Below, piece by piece: positions 8,485 to 15,851 of a DNA stretch of 40,375 nucleotides. This DNA comes from Burkholderiales bacterium UBA2459 (lineage in GTDB: Bacteria; Pseudomonadota; Gammaproteobacteria; Burkholderiales; Burkholderiaceae_E), in the NCBI GenBank assembly GCA_002342365.1, contig DDPV01000045.1:126175-166549 (forward strand). The letters run 5' to 3'. The first letter of the stretch is position 1. Each line of letters begins with the position of its first letter. Both the position numbers and the translations under genes were made by a program. The notes beneath the pieces were generated by a model, which saw only the letters and a list, made by a program, of their open reading frames with translations, was not told where the DNA came from and did no database searches.

Positions 8485-9407
8485 ATGAATCGCTTCGCTT
8501 AAAGCCGCAATTTGACTTCATCGCGCTGCCGAGTCTTCCGGCGGGGATGCGCTTGCATGTGGCAAGCTGCGGGGATCCAAGTCATCCGCTGTTGATTCTT
8601 TTGCACGGCTTTCCGGAGTACTGGGCTGCCTGGGAGGATGTGATGCCTTGGTTGGCGCGCGACTTTCATGTGCTTGCCCCCGATTTGCGGGGCTTTAACC
8701 GCTCGGATAAACCGCAGGAGCTCAAAGCCTATCGTGCGTCGGCTGTGGCAGCGGATGTACTTGCGCTTATGGATCACTGCGGACATGAGCAGGCTTTTGT
8801 GGCCGCCCATGATTGGGGTGGTGCGATCGCCTGGAAGCTTGCCATCAGCGATCCGCATCGCCTGAGAGCGCTTGCGATTTGTAACGCACCGCATCCTTAC
8901 TTGTTTGCAAGAGCGCTGATGGAAAATGAAGCGCAGCAACAAGCAAGTGCTTACATGAACTGGTTGAGAAAGCCAGGTTCGGAAGACGCTTTGCTGGCTG
9001 ATGATTGCGCTTTACTCGAGCGATTTTTCCTCGGTGTATCAGGCCTCGGCAAACGAAAGCCAATTTGGTGGACCGACGCGCGGCGGGCTGCCTACCGCGA
9101 AGCCTGGACGCAGGCCGGCGCCATGCTGGCCGGCACCCATTACTACCGCGCTGCACCCTGGTACCCAGGCCAAGCTGTGCAAAGCCTCAATCCGAAGGAC
9201 TTTCAGGTTGGCTGTCCGAGTCTGGTGATTTGGGGTGAAGACGATCAAGCACTGCTGCCGCTGCTGCTCGATGGGCTTGACGAAGTGGTGCCGAACTTGC
9301 GGGTCGAGCGCCTGGCAAGGGCGAGTCATTGGCTTTTACATGAGCATCCGGTGGTGATCGCACAAATGCTGCGCGACTACTTTTTAGACCAGATGGAGCT
9401 TGAATGA
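8481..9407 (+). CDS. Alpha/beta hydrolase, epoxide hydrolase-like
   Basis: The 308-residue protein has the epoxide hydrolase pattern: the oxyanion motif HGFPEYW near 41-47, the nucleophile Asp111 in HDWGGAIAW, a cap-domain tyrosine pair in THYYRAAPW that normally polarises the epoxide, an acidic residue in WGEDDQ near 253-255, and the catalytic His283 in ASHWLLHEHP. An aspartate nucleophile separates it from serine esterases; haloalkane dehalogenase is the main alternative, but the cap tyrosines favour epoxide hydrolase. It starts at the ATG at 8481, sharing four bases with the SDR stop, and its own stop overlaps the next start in the same way. The context suggests a cluster that handles oxygenated or unsaturated acyl chains. 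Confidence 0.85.
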   Translation: MNESLRLKPQFDFIALPSLPAGMRLHVASCGDPSHPLLILLHGFPEYWAAWEDVMPWLARDFHVLAPDLRGFNRSDKPQELKAYRASAVAADVLALMDHCGHEQAFVAAHDWGGAIAWKLAISDPHRLRALAICNAPHPYLFARALMENEAQQQASAYMNWLRKPGSEDALLADDCALLERFFLGVSGLGKRKPIWWTDARRAAYREAWTQAGAMLAGTHYYRAAPWYPGQAVQSLNPKDFQVGCPSLVIWGEDDQALLPLLLDGLDEVVPNLRVERLARASHWLLHEHPVVIAQMLRDYFLDQMELE

Positions 9408-9826
9408 ACGTTACAGATTTTCGTTTTCTTCATACGCTTAGGGTGCGCTGGGCAGAAGCCGATATGCAGTCCGTCGTGTTTAATGCGAACTATCTTCTGT
9501 ATTTCGACGTTGCAAGCACCGAGTACTTTCGCCAGGTGAGCGGTGGCGACAGAGATATTTTAAAGGCTGTTTTTGATCGGCTTTATGTGGTGAAGTCCAC
9601 GATCGAGTACCTGCAAGCGGCCCGATTTGACGATGAGCTTGTGATCGGCGTGAAGACGGCGCGTATCGGTCGAAGCAGTATGACGGTTGAATTTGGAATT
9701 TTTCGGGGCGAGCAACATCTTATTCGCGGCGAAAACATTTATGTCTACGCTGAGGATGGAAAGTCACTGCCCTTGCCAGAGGATTTCAAGCAAAGGATCG
9801 ATGCGCTTGAGGCTCAGGTGCTTTGA
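9404..9826 (+). CDS. Acyl-CoA thioesterase, 4HBT/YbgC-like hotdog
   Basis: The 140-residue protein belongs to the 4-hydroxybenzoyl-CoA thioesterase/YbgC hotdog group. The N-terminal active-site stretch RVRWAEADMQSVVFNANYLL corresponds to the family pattern D-x-x-G-x-V-x-x-x-x-Y, although the usual glycine is replaced here (MQSVV). FDVASTEYFR continues the catalytic helix. Its ATG overlaps the preceding stop (ATGA), and it is the last gene of the catabolic operon. Its last 13 bases overlap the 3' end of the convergent NRDE gene, so no terminator separates the two transcripts. The substrate cannot be predicted. Confidence 0.86.
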   Translation: MNVTDFRFLHTLRVRWAEADMQSVVFNANYLLYFDVASTEYFRQVSGGDRDILKAVFDRLYVVKSTIEYLQAARFDDELVIGVKTARIGRSSMTVEFGIFRGEQHLIRGENIYVYAEDGKSLPLPEDFKQRIDALEAQVL

Positions 9827-10593
9827 GCATTGCTCCAGAAGCGCTCCGAATAAGTCAGTGTGGCTGCATGGCCAACCCAGGTCCGCTCCCAGATCTGGGC
9901 TGCACCGTGGGCCCATAGCCGCAGGATCGTACTTTGGCGGGTTCCATAAGTCGCTGTGTTCACAAAGACCGATCCGAGTTCGGTTTCGCGGGCAAGGCCA
10001 AGGCCGGTGTCGGGAAGATCCTGGATGTTTGGCGCTCGGCGATCCGAGAGGGCTTCCCATCCAGCCTGGCACCAGGCCTTGGCTGAAAAATCCTTCGCGT
10101 TTTGCATCGCTTGCAAAAGCACAAGTTGCTTGGGCCATTGCGCCTTTCTGGGTCCATTGGAGACCGAACCAAAACCTGTGCTGATCGGCCCGCTCTGCGC
10201 TTCGTCATGGGTGATCCAACTGGCCGTTTTCAGGCGCGCAGCAAAGCGAATCAGGTGAAAGCCCGCAAAGTCGCTAAAGCTTGCAGGATTTGCATTCTGG
10301 GAGCCGTCTTGAAGTGCTTGCACGGTGAGTAGGCCGCGGCTTGGCCGTATCGCTTGGCTGTCGCCTTCCGGTTTTGATTCTCGAATGTTGGTGAGCGCAG
10401 CGAGCGTTGCCTCGGTCTGGTTAAAAAGAAGCCAGGCCCCGCCCGCTTGCAGATCGCGCCCGCCGACAAGCGCAGGATTGTCGAGCCAGGGTGCTAAAGG
10501 TAAGCTTGGGCGGCTGAGCCATTCATCGCGATTGGCCCACATCGACAAGACCAGTTCCTCATCGGGTGTCCACCGCCAGACGATCACACACAT
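9814..10593 (-). CDS. NRDE family protein (TANGO2 homologue)
   Basis: The 259-residue protein begins MCVIVWRW and has the name-giving NRDE motif at residues 21-24 (ANRDEWLSRP), followed by GGRDLQAGGAWLL and AALTNIR. These are the three conserved blocks of the NRDE/TANGO2 family. Cys2 could act as an N-terminal nucleophile once the methionine is removed. The family's role is poorly defined; eukaryotic TANGO2 has been tied to haem and lipid handling. It starts at the ATG at 10593, ten bases inside the 3' end of the DUF4936-like gene, so the two are probably translated together as part of a ygfZ-DUF4936-NRDE operon. The 3' end overlaps the convergent thioesterase. Confidence 0.88.
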   Translation of the reverse strand: MCVIVWRWTPDEELVLSMWANRDEWLSRPSLPLAPWLDNPALVGGRDLQAGGAWLLFNQTEATLAALTNIRESKPEGDSQAIRPSRGLLTVQALQDGSQNANPASFSDFAGFHLIRFAARLKTASWITHDEAQSGPISTGFGSVSNGPRKAQWPKQLVLLQAMQNAKDFSAKAWCQAGWEALSDRRAPNIQDLPDTGLGLARETELGSVFVNTATYGTRQSTILRLWAHGAAQIWERTWVGHAATLTYSERFWSNAQST

Positions 10594-11024
10594 CGTCGAA
10601 AGGTTTCGATATGTCGCTCAAGCTTGGGCGCAAAATTGCGAAGCTGCATGGTCCAATGTGGATCCATCAAAGCTTGATAACGATCTAAAGCGTTTAACGA
10701 AGGAAAGTCGCAAAGCGTATCCATCCAGGTGATGAAGGCTCGATCTGCAGGAACGCGTTGCTGCAGTTCATGGCGTGGCAAATGCCCATCGCGTGGCAGA
10801 TGTTCATGGCCTGGCAAATCGAGTCGTCCAGAGGCGTTCCGAGGCAAGGTTTCTGTCGCCTTGGTTTCATCGGCCACAGGCTTGGCGCTGCGAAAGCCAT
10901 CGGCGTCCAATGATTCATGGATCAGGCGTGTGATACGGTCCTGGCTCGCAAAGGCCCGCCAGGCGCTCAGAATCTGCGGCTCAAGCGCCTGATCAGCCTT
11001 AAAGTAAATATAGCGATAAAACAT
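10584..11024 (-). CDS. DUF4936-like protein with an internal repeat insertion
   Basis: This 146-residue product starts MFYRYIYFKADQA and ends with TWMDTLCDFPSLNALDRYQA and a short C-terminal tail. That layout, and the position directly after ygfZ, match the small betaproteobacterial DUF4936 proteins, whose function is unknown. It is longer than I expect for that family: the middle (about residues 40-90) is low in conservation, rich in His, Pro and Arg, and contains three hexapeptide repeats (GHLPRH, EHLPRD and a third variant). The ATG at 11024 overlaps the ygfZ stop by one base (TGATG), which argues for translational coupling. A longer upstream reading exists in this frame but would run inside ygfZ. 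The family assignment is tentative. Confidence 0.7.
   Translation of the reverse strand: MFYRYIYFKADQALEPQILSAWRAFASQDRITRLIHESLDADGFRSAKPVADETKATETLPRNASGRLDLPGHEHLPRDGHLPRHELQQRVPADRAFITWMDTLCDFPSLNALDRYQALMDPHWTMQLRNFAPKLERHIETFRRCV
10769..10822 (-). repeat. Minisatellite: three 18-bp tandem units inside a coding sequence
   Basis: Three head-to-tail 18-base units occupy 10769-10786, 10787-10804 and 10805-10822. On the plus strand they begin CATGGCGTGGCAAATGCC, CATCGCGTGGCAGATGTT and CATGGCCTGGCAAATCGA. Each unit is six codons, so gain or loss of a unit keeps the frame of the DUF4936-like gene. On the coding strand they encode variants of GHLPRH. Copy number may vary between strains. Confidence 0.85.
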
Positions 11025-12022
11025 CAGCTTTCGTCTTGCAGGGCATAGGGCAGGGGAAGCGGCTGCCCAAGAAGCCCAGAGGCGCTGTCGGTTCTTCCCT
11101 CGGCAAGAATCAGCGCAAGCGGGCAGGATTGGCGCGTTTGCGCATCGGTGGTGGCAAGCTCCCACAGGCTTTGGCCGCTGGTACCCGGGCAGCGGGCAAG
11201 GCTCACGATATTGAGTTCTGGATTGGATGCCTCACCGAGTGCTTGGCCGGGCTCGGGGAGGCTTTGCTTGGGGTCGTCAACCCGATACAAAAAGCTGCGG
11301 CGTTTCAGCTTTCCAAGGTACTGACTGCGCGCCACCACTTCCTGCCCGGGGTAACAACCCTTTTTAAAGTTCACACCGCCGATACGCTCAAAGTTGAGCA
11401 TTTGTGGTACGAAGCGCTCGCTCACTGTCGCATCGATCCAGGCCTCTGCCGAGAGCAGCTGCAACCAGTGCCAGGTCGGTGTAAGCCCCTCGCCTGGATC
11501 CCTGGCCTTGAGCCAGTACAGCGAACGTTGAATCGAGGTTCCGGCCTTGATGGTCGCGCTCGGGATCCGAAGCTGCAAAGCGTCCTGCGGCAGTGTCAAG
11601 GCTGTTCCGATTTGGCCATAGATGTGCAGGGGTTCGGCTGCTTCATCGATACTCAGTTTGGCGCGCAACACAAACATGCGCAGCCGCTTGAGCATGCTCG
11701 CGCTCAGGGATCGGTCGATGATCAAAGCGTAAGCGCTTTCGCTTTCGGCGGTTTTTGCGAGCCAACCCGTCAAGTACAAGCGCCCTTTGGGATTGCAATA
11801 GCCGGTCCACTGGGCATCGCCAGGTGCTTGTAAGGCCATGACATCGCTTGTGAGTTGGGACTGCAAAAAGTTCGCCGCGTCGCGGCCTTCGATCAACAAA
11901 ACACCGAGATGGGGAAGGCAGCCTTCAGCGTGAAAGCTATCCGAATCGCTGAGGCTGCCTGGCTCAGGCGGGTGGTTGATAAGGTCGAAAGGCTTTGCGA
12001 CGTGGTTGCTTGTTGGGTTCAT
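11024..12022 (-). CDS. ygfZ: Folate-binding protein YgfZ (GcvT-fold, Fe-S cluster maintenance)
   Basis: YgfZ is a GcvT-like, tetrahydrofolate-binding protein that supports iron-sulphur enzymes such as the tRNA-modifying MiaB. The diagnostic motif K-G-C-Y-x-G-Q-E is present as KKGCYPGQEVVAR near residue 220, and the N-terminal segment GRDAANFLQSQLTSDV is typical. From the ATG at 12022 the protein is 332 residues. The frame is open further upstream to 12106, but that extension has no family resemblance. No strong Shine-Dalgarno precedes 12022. It is the first gene of the minus-strand set with the DUF4936-like and NRDE genes, and is divergent from the mltG operon. Confidence 0.9.
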   Translation of the reverse strand: MNPTSNHVAKPFDLINHPPEPGSLSDSDSFHAEGCLPHLGVLLIEGRDAANFLQSQLTSDVMALQAPGDAQWTGYCNPKGRLYLTGWLAKTAESESAYALIIDRSLSASMLKRLRMFVLRAKLSIDEAAEPLHIYGQIGTALTLPQDALQLRIPSATIKAGTSIQRSLYWLKARDPGEGLTPTWHWLQLLSAEAWIDATVSERFVPQMLNFERIGGVNFKKGCYPGQEVVARSQYLGKLKRRSFLYRVDDPKQSLPEPGQALGEASNPELNIVSLARCPGTSGQSLWELATTDAQTRQSCPLALILAEGRTDSASGLLGQPLPLPYALQDES

Positions 12023-12092
12023 GACGGGGCCCACAGTAAATTTTGATGCGCTAGCGTTGGTGTGGTCGGGTTGGTGATGGTTTTGTTCGCTC

Positions 12093-12121
12093 CTGCCACG
12101 GTGCAAGTGAGGTCATACAAT
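12093..12121 (+). promoter_or_regulatory. Candidate sigma70 promoter for the mltG operon
   Basis: CTGCCA (four of six to TTGACA) at 12093-12098 is followed after 17 bases by TACAAT (five of six to TATAAT) at 12116-12121. It points toward mltG and lies within the only long gap before it. It would give a 5' untranslated region of about 90-160 bases, depending on which mltG start is used. Confidence 0.45.
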
Positions 12122-12287
12122 TAAGGCTTTAAGCAAGAATCGCGCAGAGCAAGGCCTGATGCCATGTATTTCCTGAACAGCCCGCGCACGCCGCACACGC
12201 GAACCGAGGCTTGAGATTAACAAAAGCCCTCTGATCGCTCATCGTCATGCCCTTTTTTTAAGGCGCCTGTCGCTAGCCTTTGCGACA

Positions 12288-13280
12288 TTGGTATCGATCA
12301 TCCTGGGCTTGAGTTACGCGGAGTTTCGCTTTTCAGCCGCTTATGGGCCGCTACCGGCTGAGGCCGGGAAGGCAGCCGAGCTTGTGATTGAGCGCGGACT
12401 TGGCCTGAAACAGGTGATCGAAAGGGCAACGCCGCGCGCATTCTCACCCCGCGTTCTGCATTGGCTTTGGGCAAAACAACGTCTTGGCGCTGCGTCGGTC
12501 AAGGCGGGTGTTTACACGCTTGAAGCGGGCCTGAAGCTTCCTGATTTGCTCAATCGCATGGCCAATGATCAAGGCAAGCGCCTCGAATGGCAGGTCCTTG
12601 AAGGTCAGTCCCTCGATCAGGTGCGCCGCGCCTTGGCAAAGATGCCTTACCTGCGGCATGAGAGCACATCGTGGTCAAGCGAGCAATTGCAACAGGTGCT
12701 CGACAAAAGGATCAAAAGCGCTCCCGCGCTCGGTTTCCTCGAGGGGCTCTTGTTTCCCGACACCTACCGTTACGTGCCGGGCATGAGTGATCTGGACTTG
12801 CTCAGTGTGGCTTGTCAGCGCCAGATCGAGCGACTCCAAAGCATCTGGGCACAGCGCCCTCAGGACTATCCCTTGCAGTCCGCTTCAGAACTCTTGATTT
12901 TGGCTTCGATCGTTGAAAAGGAAACCGCTCATCCCGACGATCGTTCCCGTGTGGCTGCGGTATTCCTGAATCGACTCAGGCTGGGGATGCGCTTGCAAAG
13001 CGATCCGACCGTGATCTATAACATGCCTGCCACAGCGCTGGGAAAGCTAAGCCGAAAGGCATTGCAAACCGATCATCCTTACAATACCTACACGCGCTTG
13101 GGTCTGCCACCGACGCCGATCGCGATGCCGGGTGAGGCCTCGCTCTTGGCCTCGATTCGGCCAAGCGCCGAACAAAGCCTTTATTTTGTTGCGCGTGGCG
13201 ATGGAAGCAGTGAGTTTTCGCTGACCTTGGCGCAGCACAACGATGCAGTGGATCGGTTTATCCGCAAGCGTGCGCCATGA
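12288..13280 (+). CDS. mltG: Endolytic murein transglycosylase MltG
   Basis: MltG is an inner-membrane YceG-fold lytic transglycosylase that cuts nascent peptidoglycan strands and may terminate glycan elongation. The catalytic region is clear: ASIVEKETAHPDDRSRVAAVFLNRL with the active glutamate near residue 210, followed by GMRLQSDPTVIY and YNTYTRLGLPPTPI. The 5' end is a problem. The reported start, TTG at 12288, cuts into the expected N-terminal membrane helix. The same frame is open upstream to 12177 and encodes a good signal anchor (ALFLRRLSLAFATLVSIILG) but has no ATG or GTG. An ATT at 12216, seven bases after GAGG, is one candidate; an ATG at 12246 would fit if the run of seven T at 12253-12259 had one more T. 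It overlaps tmk by ATGA. Confidence 0.88.
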   Translation: MVSIILGLSYAEFRFSAAYGPLPAEAGKAAELVIERGLGLKQVIERATPRAFSPRVLHWLWAKQRLGAASVKAGVYTLEAGLKLPDLLNRMANDQGKRLEWQVLEGQSLDQVRRALAKMPYLRHESTSWSSEQLQQVLDKRIKSAPALGFLEGLLFPDTYRYVPGMSDLDLLSVACQRQIERLQSIWAQRPQDYPLQSASELLILASIVEKETAHPDDRSRVAAVFLNRLRLGMRLQSDPTVIYNMPATALGKLSRKALQTDHPYNTYTRLGLPPTPIAMPGEASLLASIRPSAEQSLYFVARGDGSSEFSLTLAQHNDAVDRFIRKRAP

Positions 13281-13966
13281 ATGCCAGATCGGGGATGGAA
13301 TCAATCGGAGTGAGACAGCGCCTCATCACACTTGAAGGGATTGATGGTGCGGGCAAAAGCACGCACATCAAAGCCATGGCGCAGCTTTTGCAAGAGCAGG
13401 GCGGCTCCGTGCTGGTCAGTCGCGAGCCCGGGGGCAGTGCGCTGGCCGAACGACTGCGCGAGCTTTTGCTGCACGAACCGATGGGCTCCTTCACCGAACT
13501 TCTTCTGATTTTCGCAGCGCGTAACGATCATGTGGAGCGCTCGATCCGGCCGGCGCTCGCCAGGGGTCAGTGGGTGCTTTGTGATCGATTCACCGACGCT
13601 ACCTGGGCTTATCAGGGTGCAGGTCGCGGGATGGACGCAGCGCAAATTGCATGGCTTGAGGCATCGGTGCACGCAGATGTACAACCGCTTCGAACCTACT
13701 GGTTTGATCTCGATCCGATGGAAGCGGCAAAACGACGCGCGCTTAGCCGCGGCAGCGCCGATCGCTTCGAATCTGAAGACCTGCGTTTTTTCGAACGCGT
13801 GAGAACGGGCTATCAAGAGCGAGCTGCTTTACGACCCGATTGCTTTTTTCGCATCGATGCCTCGCAAAACCAATCGCAGATCGCTGAGCTCCTACTCAAT
13901 GACCTGAAAGAATGCATTCAAAGCCTGCCGGCAGGTGCCCCAATCATCGGGTCGGATTGTGCTTAG
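13277..13966 (+). CDS. tmk: Thymidylate kinase (dTMP kinase)
   Basis: Tmk phosphorylates dTMP to dTDP with ATP, an essential step of dTTP synthesis. The 229-residue protein shows the P-loop GIDGAGKSTH near 20-29, the substrate-binding SREPGGSALAERLR, and CDRFTDATWAYQGAGRG with the DR(F/Y) motif near 100. An arginine-containing LID segment follows near AAKRRALSRG. The ATG at 13277 overlaps the mltG stop (ATGA); a second ATG six codons in is an alternative start. The order mltG-tmk-holB-ycfH is the conserved proteobacterial arrangement. Confidence 0.95.
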   Translation: MNARSGMESIGVRQRLITLEGIDGAGKSTHIKAMAQLLQEQGGSVLVSREPGGSALAERLRELLLHEPMGSFTELLLIFAARNDHVERSIRPALARGQWVLCDRFTDATWAYQGAGRGMDAAQIAWLEASVHADVQPLRTYWFDLDPMEAAKRRALSRGSADRFESEDLRFFERVRTGYQERAALRPDCFFRIDASQNQSQIAELLLNDLKECIQSLPAGAPIIGSDCA

Positions 13967-15041
13967 CTGGCAGGATGCGCCCTGGCTGAAACCCGTCTGG
14001 CAGCAGTTACTGCAGACCGAGCATCGTCATGCGCATGCGCTAGCGATTGAATCGCAGCCAGGTCTCGGTACGGAGGCGATGTTGCAAGCTTATGTCGCGA
14101 AGCGGCTTTGTGAGGGCCGAGAGCGAAGCGATTCAAGCGCACTTGCCTGCGGAAGCTGTCCCTCCTGCCAATGGCTTGCGCAGCATCAGCATCCGGATTT
14201 GCGCTGGGTACGCCCTGAGGCCTTAAGCTTGAATGAGAGCGGTGAAGAAGGCGAAGCCGACGCAAAAGGCAAGGTCGCCAAGCCATCAAACGAGATTCGG
14301 ATTGATCAGATCCGGCCGCTTGAGAGCTTTTTGCAAGTGGCGTCGCACCGAGCCGGCGCTCGCATTGTCTGGCTTGAGCCTGCGCAAACACTGAATCGGC
14401 CTGCGGCCAATGCCCTGCTGAAGATGCTGGAAGAGCCGGGCGATGCTTCGCTTTGGATACTTTCGACCCCGCGACTCAGCGGATTGATGCCTACGATTCG
14501 CTCCCGCTGCATCACTGTGTCGGTGAATCCTCCGCCGGCTAAGCAAGCGCAAGCCTTTTTACAGCAACTGCTTCACGAAGCGGCATGCGCGAAGCCACAC
14601 GCAGCGCAGTACGAGCCGGCCTTGCTGGGACTTGCTCTGGGCTTGAGCCATCATGCGCCTTGGCGCGCGAAAGAACGACTGGAAGCACCACTTCTGGCCG
14701 AACAAAGTCGCTGGCTGCATGCTTTAGCTCAGCTGCCTTCGGGCTGGTTCTCGCAGCTGGCAAGTCACTGGGCTGATTGCGAAGCGCTGGATTGGTTCGA
14801 GCTGCTCGAACGCTGGGTGATCGATTTGCTGCAGGCACGTTATCTGCTCGATCCGATTTACTTCAAAGCCTATGCCGCAGCGGCGCAGACGCGCGCAGGG
14901 GGCTTAAAGCTGCCGCAATGCTTTCAAATCATCAACCGTCTGCTTGCGATGAAGTCCAGCCTGCGCCATCCGTTAAACCCGCGTCTTCACGCCGAGTCTG
15001 CCTTGTTGCACTATGCTGAGCTGGTGGGCCAGTCGGGCTGA
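13959..15041 (+). CDS. holB: DNA polymerase III delta-prime subunit
   Basis: HolB is the stator subunit of the clamp loader that places the beta clamp on DNA. Seen in the sequence: cysteines for a structural zinc in ACGSCPSCQW, the downstream segment EIRIDQIRPLESFLQ, PAANALLKMLEEP and the SRC-type segment IRSRC. The nucleotide-binding loop is degenerate (GLGTEAML), as is normal for delta-prime, which does not hydrolyse ATP. I take the GTG at 13959 (MLSWQDAPW), which fits the family's short N-terminus and overlaps tmk by eight bases; GTG at 13935 would add eight residues. An acidic linker at about residues 90-108 (NESGEEGEADAKGK) is an unusual insertion before the conserved IRIDQIR. Confidence 0.92.
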   Translation: MLSWQDAPWLKPVWQQLLQTEHRHAHALAIESQPGLGTEAMLQAYVAKRLCEGRERSDSSALACGSCPSCQWLAQHQHPDLRWVRPEALSLNESGEEGEADAKGKVAKPSNEIRIDQIRPLESFLQVASHRAGARIVWLEPAQTLNRPAANALLKMLEEPGDASLWILSTPRLSGLMPTIRSRCITVSVNPPPAKQAQAFLQQLLHEAACAKPHAAQYEPALLGLALGLSHHAPWRAKERLEAPLLAEQSRWLHALAQLPSGWFSQLASHWADCEALDWFELLERWVIDLLQARYLLDPIYFKAYAAAAQTRAGGLKLPQCFQIINRLLAMKSSLRHPLNPRLHAESALLHYAELVGQSG

Positions 15042-15063
15042 GTCAACGCCCGTGTATTGAGGA

Positions 15064-15849
15064 ATGATCGTGATCGATTCGCACTGCCATCTTGATTTTG
15101 AAGATTTCAATAGCGACCGCGAGGCGGTTCTTGAACGCATGGCGCAAGCGGGCGTACAACAGGCGGTTTGTATCAGTGTGAAGCTCGATGACCTTCCCGC
15201 CGTACTTGCCTTGGCGCAAGCAAAACCACAGTTGTGGGCAACCGTTGGGGTGCATCCTGATTACGAGCAGGTGCAAGAGCCAAGCGTCGAACAGCTTTGC
15301 AAGCTTGCCGATCATCCCAAAGTCATCGCCATTGGAGAAACAGGGCTTGATTACTTCAGGCTGAAGGGTGATTTATCCTGGCAAAGGGAGCGCTTTCGTT
15401 GCCACATCCGAGCCGCTAGGCAAGCTGGTCTGCCGCTGGTGGTTCATACGCGAGCGGCAAGCGCTGACACCCTGGCCTTGATGCGCGAGGAGGGCGCATC
15501 TGAATGCGCCGGCGTGATGCATTGCTTCACCGAAGATTGGGAAACCGCGCGTGCCTCGCTTGATCTGGGGTTTTACATCTCCTTTTCAGGCATCGTGACC
15601 TTCAAGTCAGCCGCTGCACTGCGAGAGGTGGCAAAGAAGATTCCGTTAGACCGCATACTTGTGGAAACCGATGCGCCTTATCTCGCGCCTGTACCGCATC
15701 GCGGCAAACGCAACGAGCCGGCCATGGTGGTGGCTACAGCGCGTTTTCTTGCCGATTGGCTGCAGCTTGACTTTGATGAGTTCTCAGCCCTTACTGATAG
15801 TAATTGTTATCGTTTATTCAAACGCTTACAGCCGCTTCATATCACTTGA
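15064..15849 (+). CDS. ycfH: TatD-family metal-dependent hydrolase (YcfH type)
   Basis: The 261-residue protein is a TatD-type TIM-barrel metallohydrolase; characterised members are 3'-5' deoxyribonucleases. Metal ligands are visible: DSHCHLD with His7 and His9, the glutamate of GETGLDY near 93, VVHTR, VMHCF and the ETDAPYLAP aspartate. GAGG stands just before the ATG at 15064. Gene order after holB identifies it as the ycfH position rather than tatD of the Tat operon. The ankyrin gene starts only two bases after its stop. Confidence 0.93.
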   Translation: MIVIDSHCHLDFEDFNSDREAVLERMAQAGVQQAVCISVKLDDLPAVLALAQAKPQLWATVGVHPDYEQVQEPSVEQLCKLADHPKVIAIGETGLDYFRLKGDLSWQRERFRCHIRAARQAGLPLVVHTRAASADTLALMREEGASECAGVMHCFTEDWETARASLDLGFYISFSGIVTFKSAAALREVAKKIPLDRILVETDAPYLAPVPHRGKRNEPAMVVATARFLADWLQLDFDEFSALTDSNCYRLFKRLQPLHIT

Positions 15850-15851
15850 CC

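Noticed and set aside
11036..11833. 265-codon plus-strand ORF
   Set aside because: It is the antisense shadow of ygfZ.
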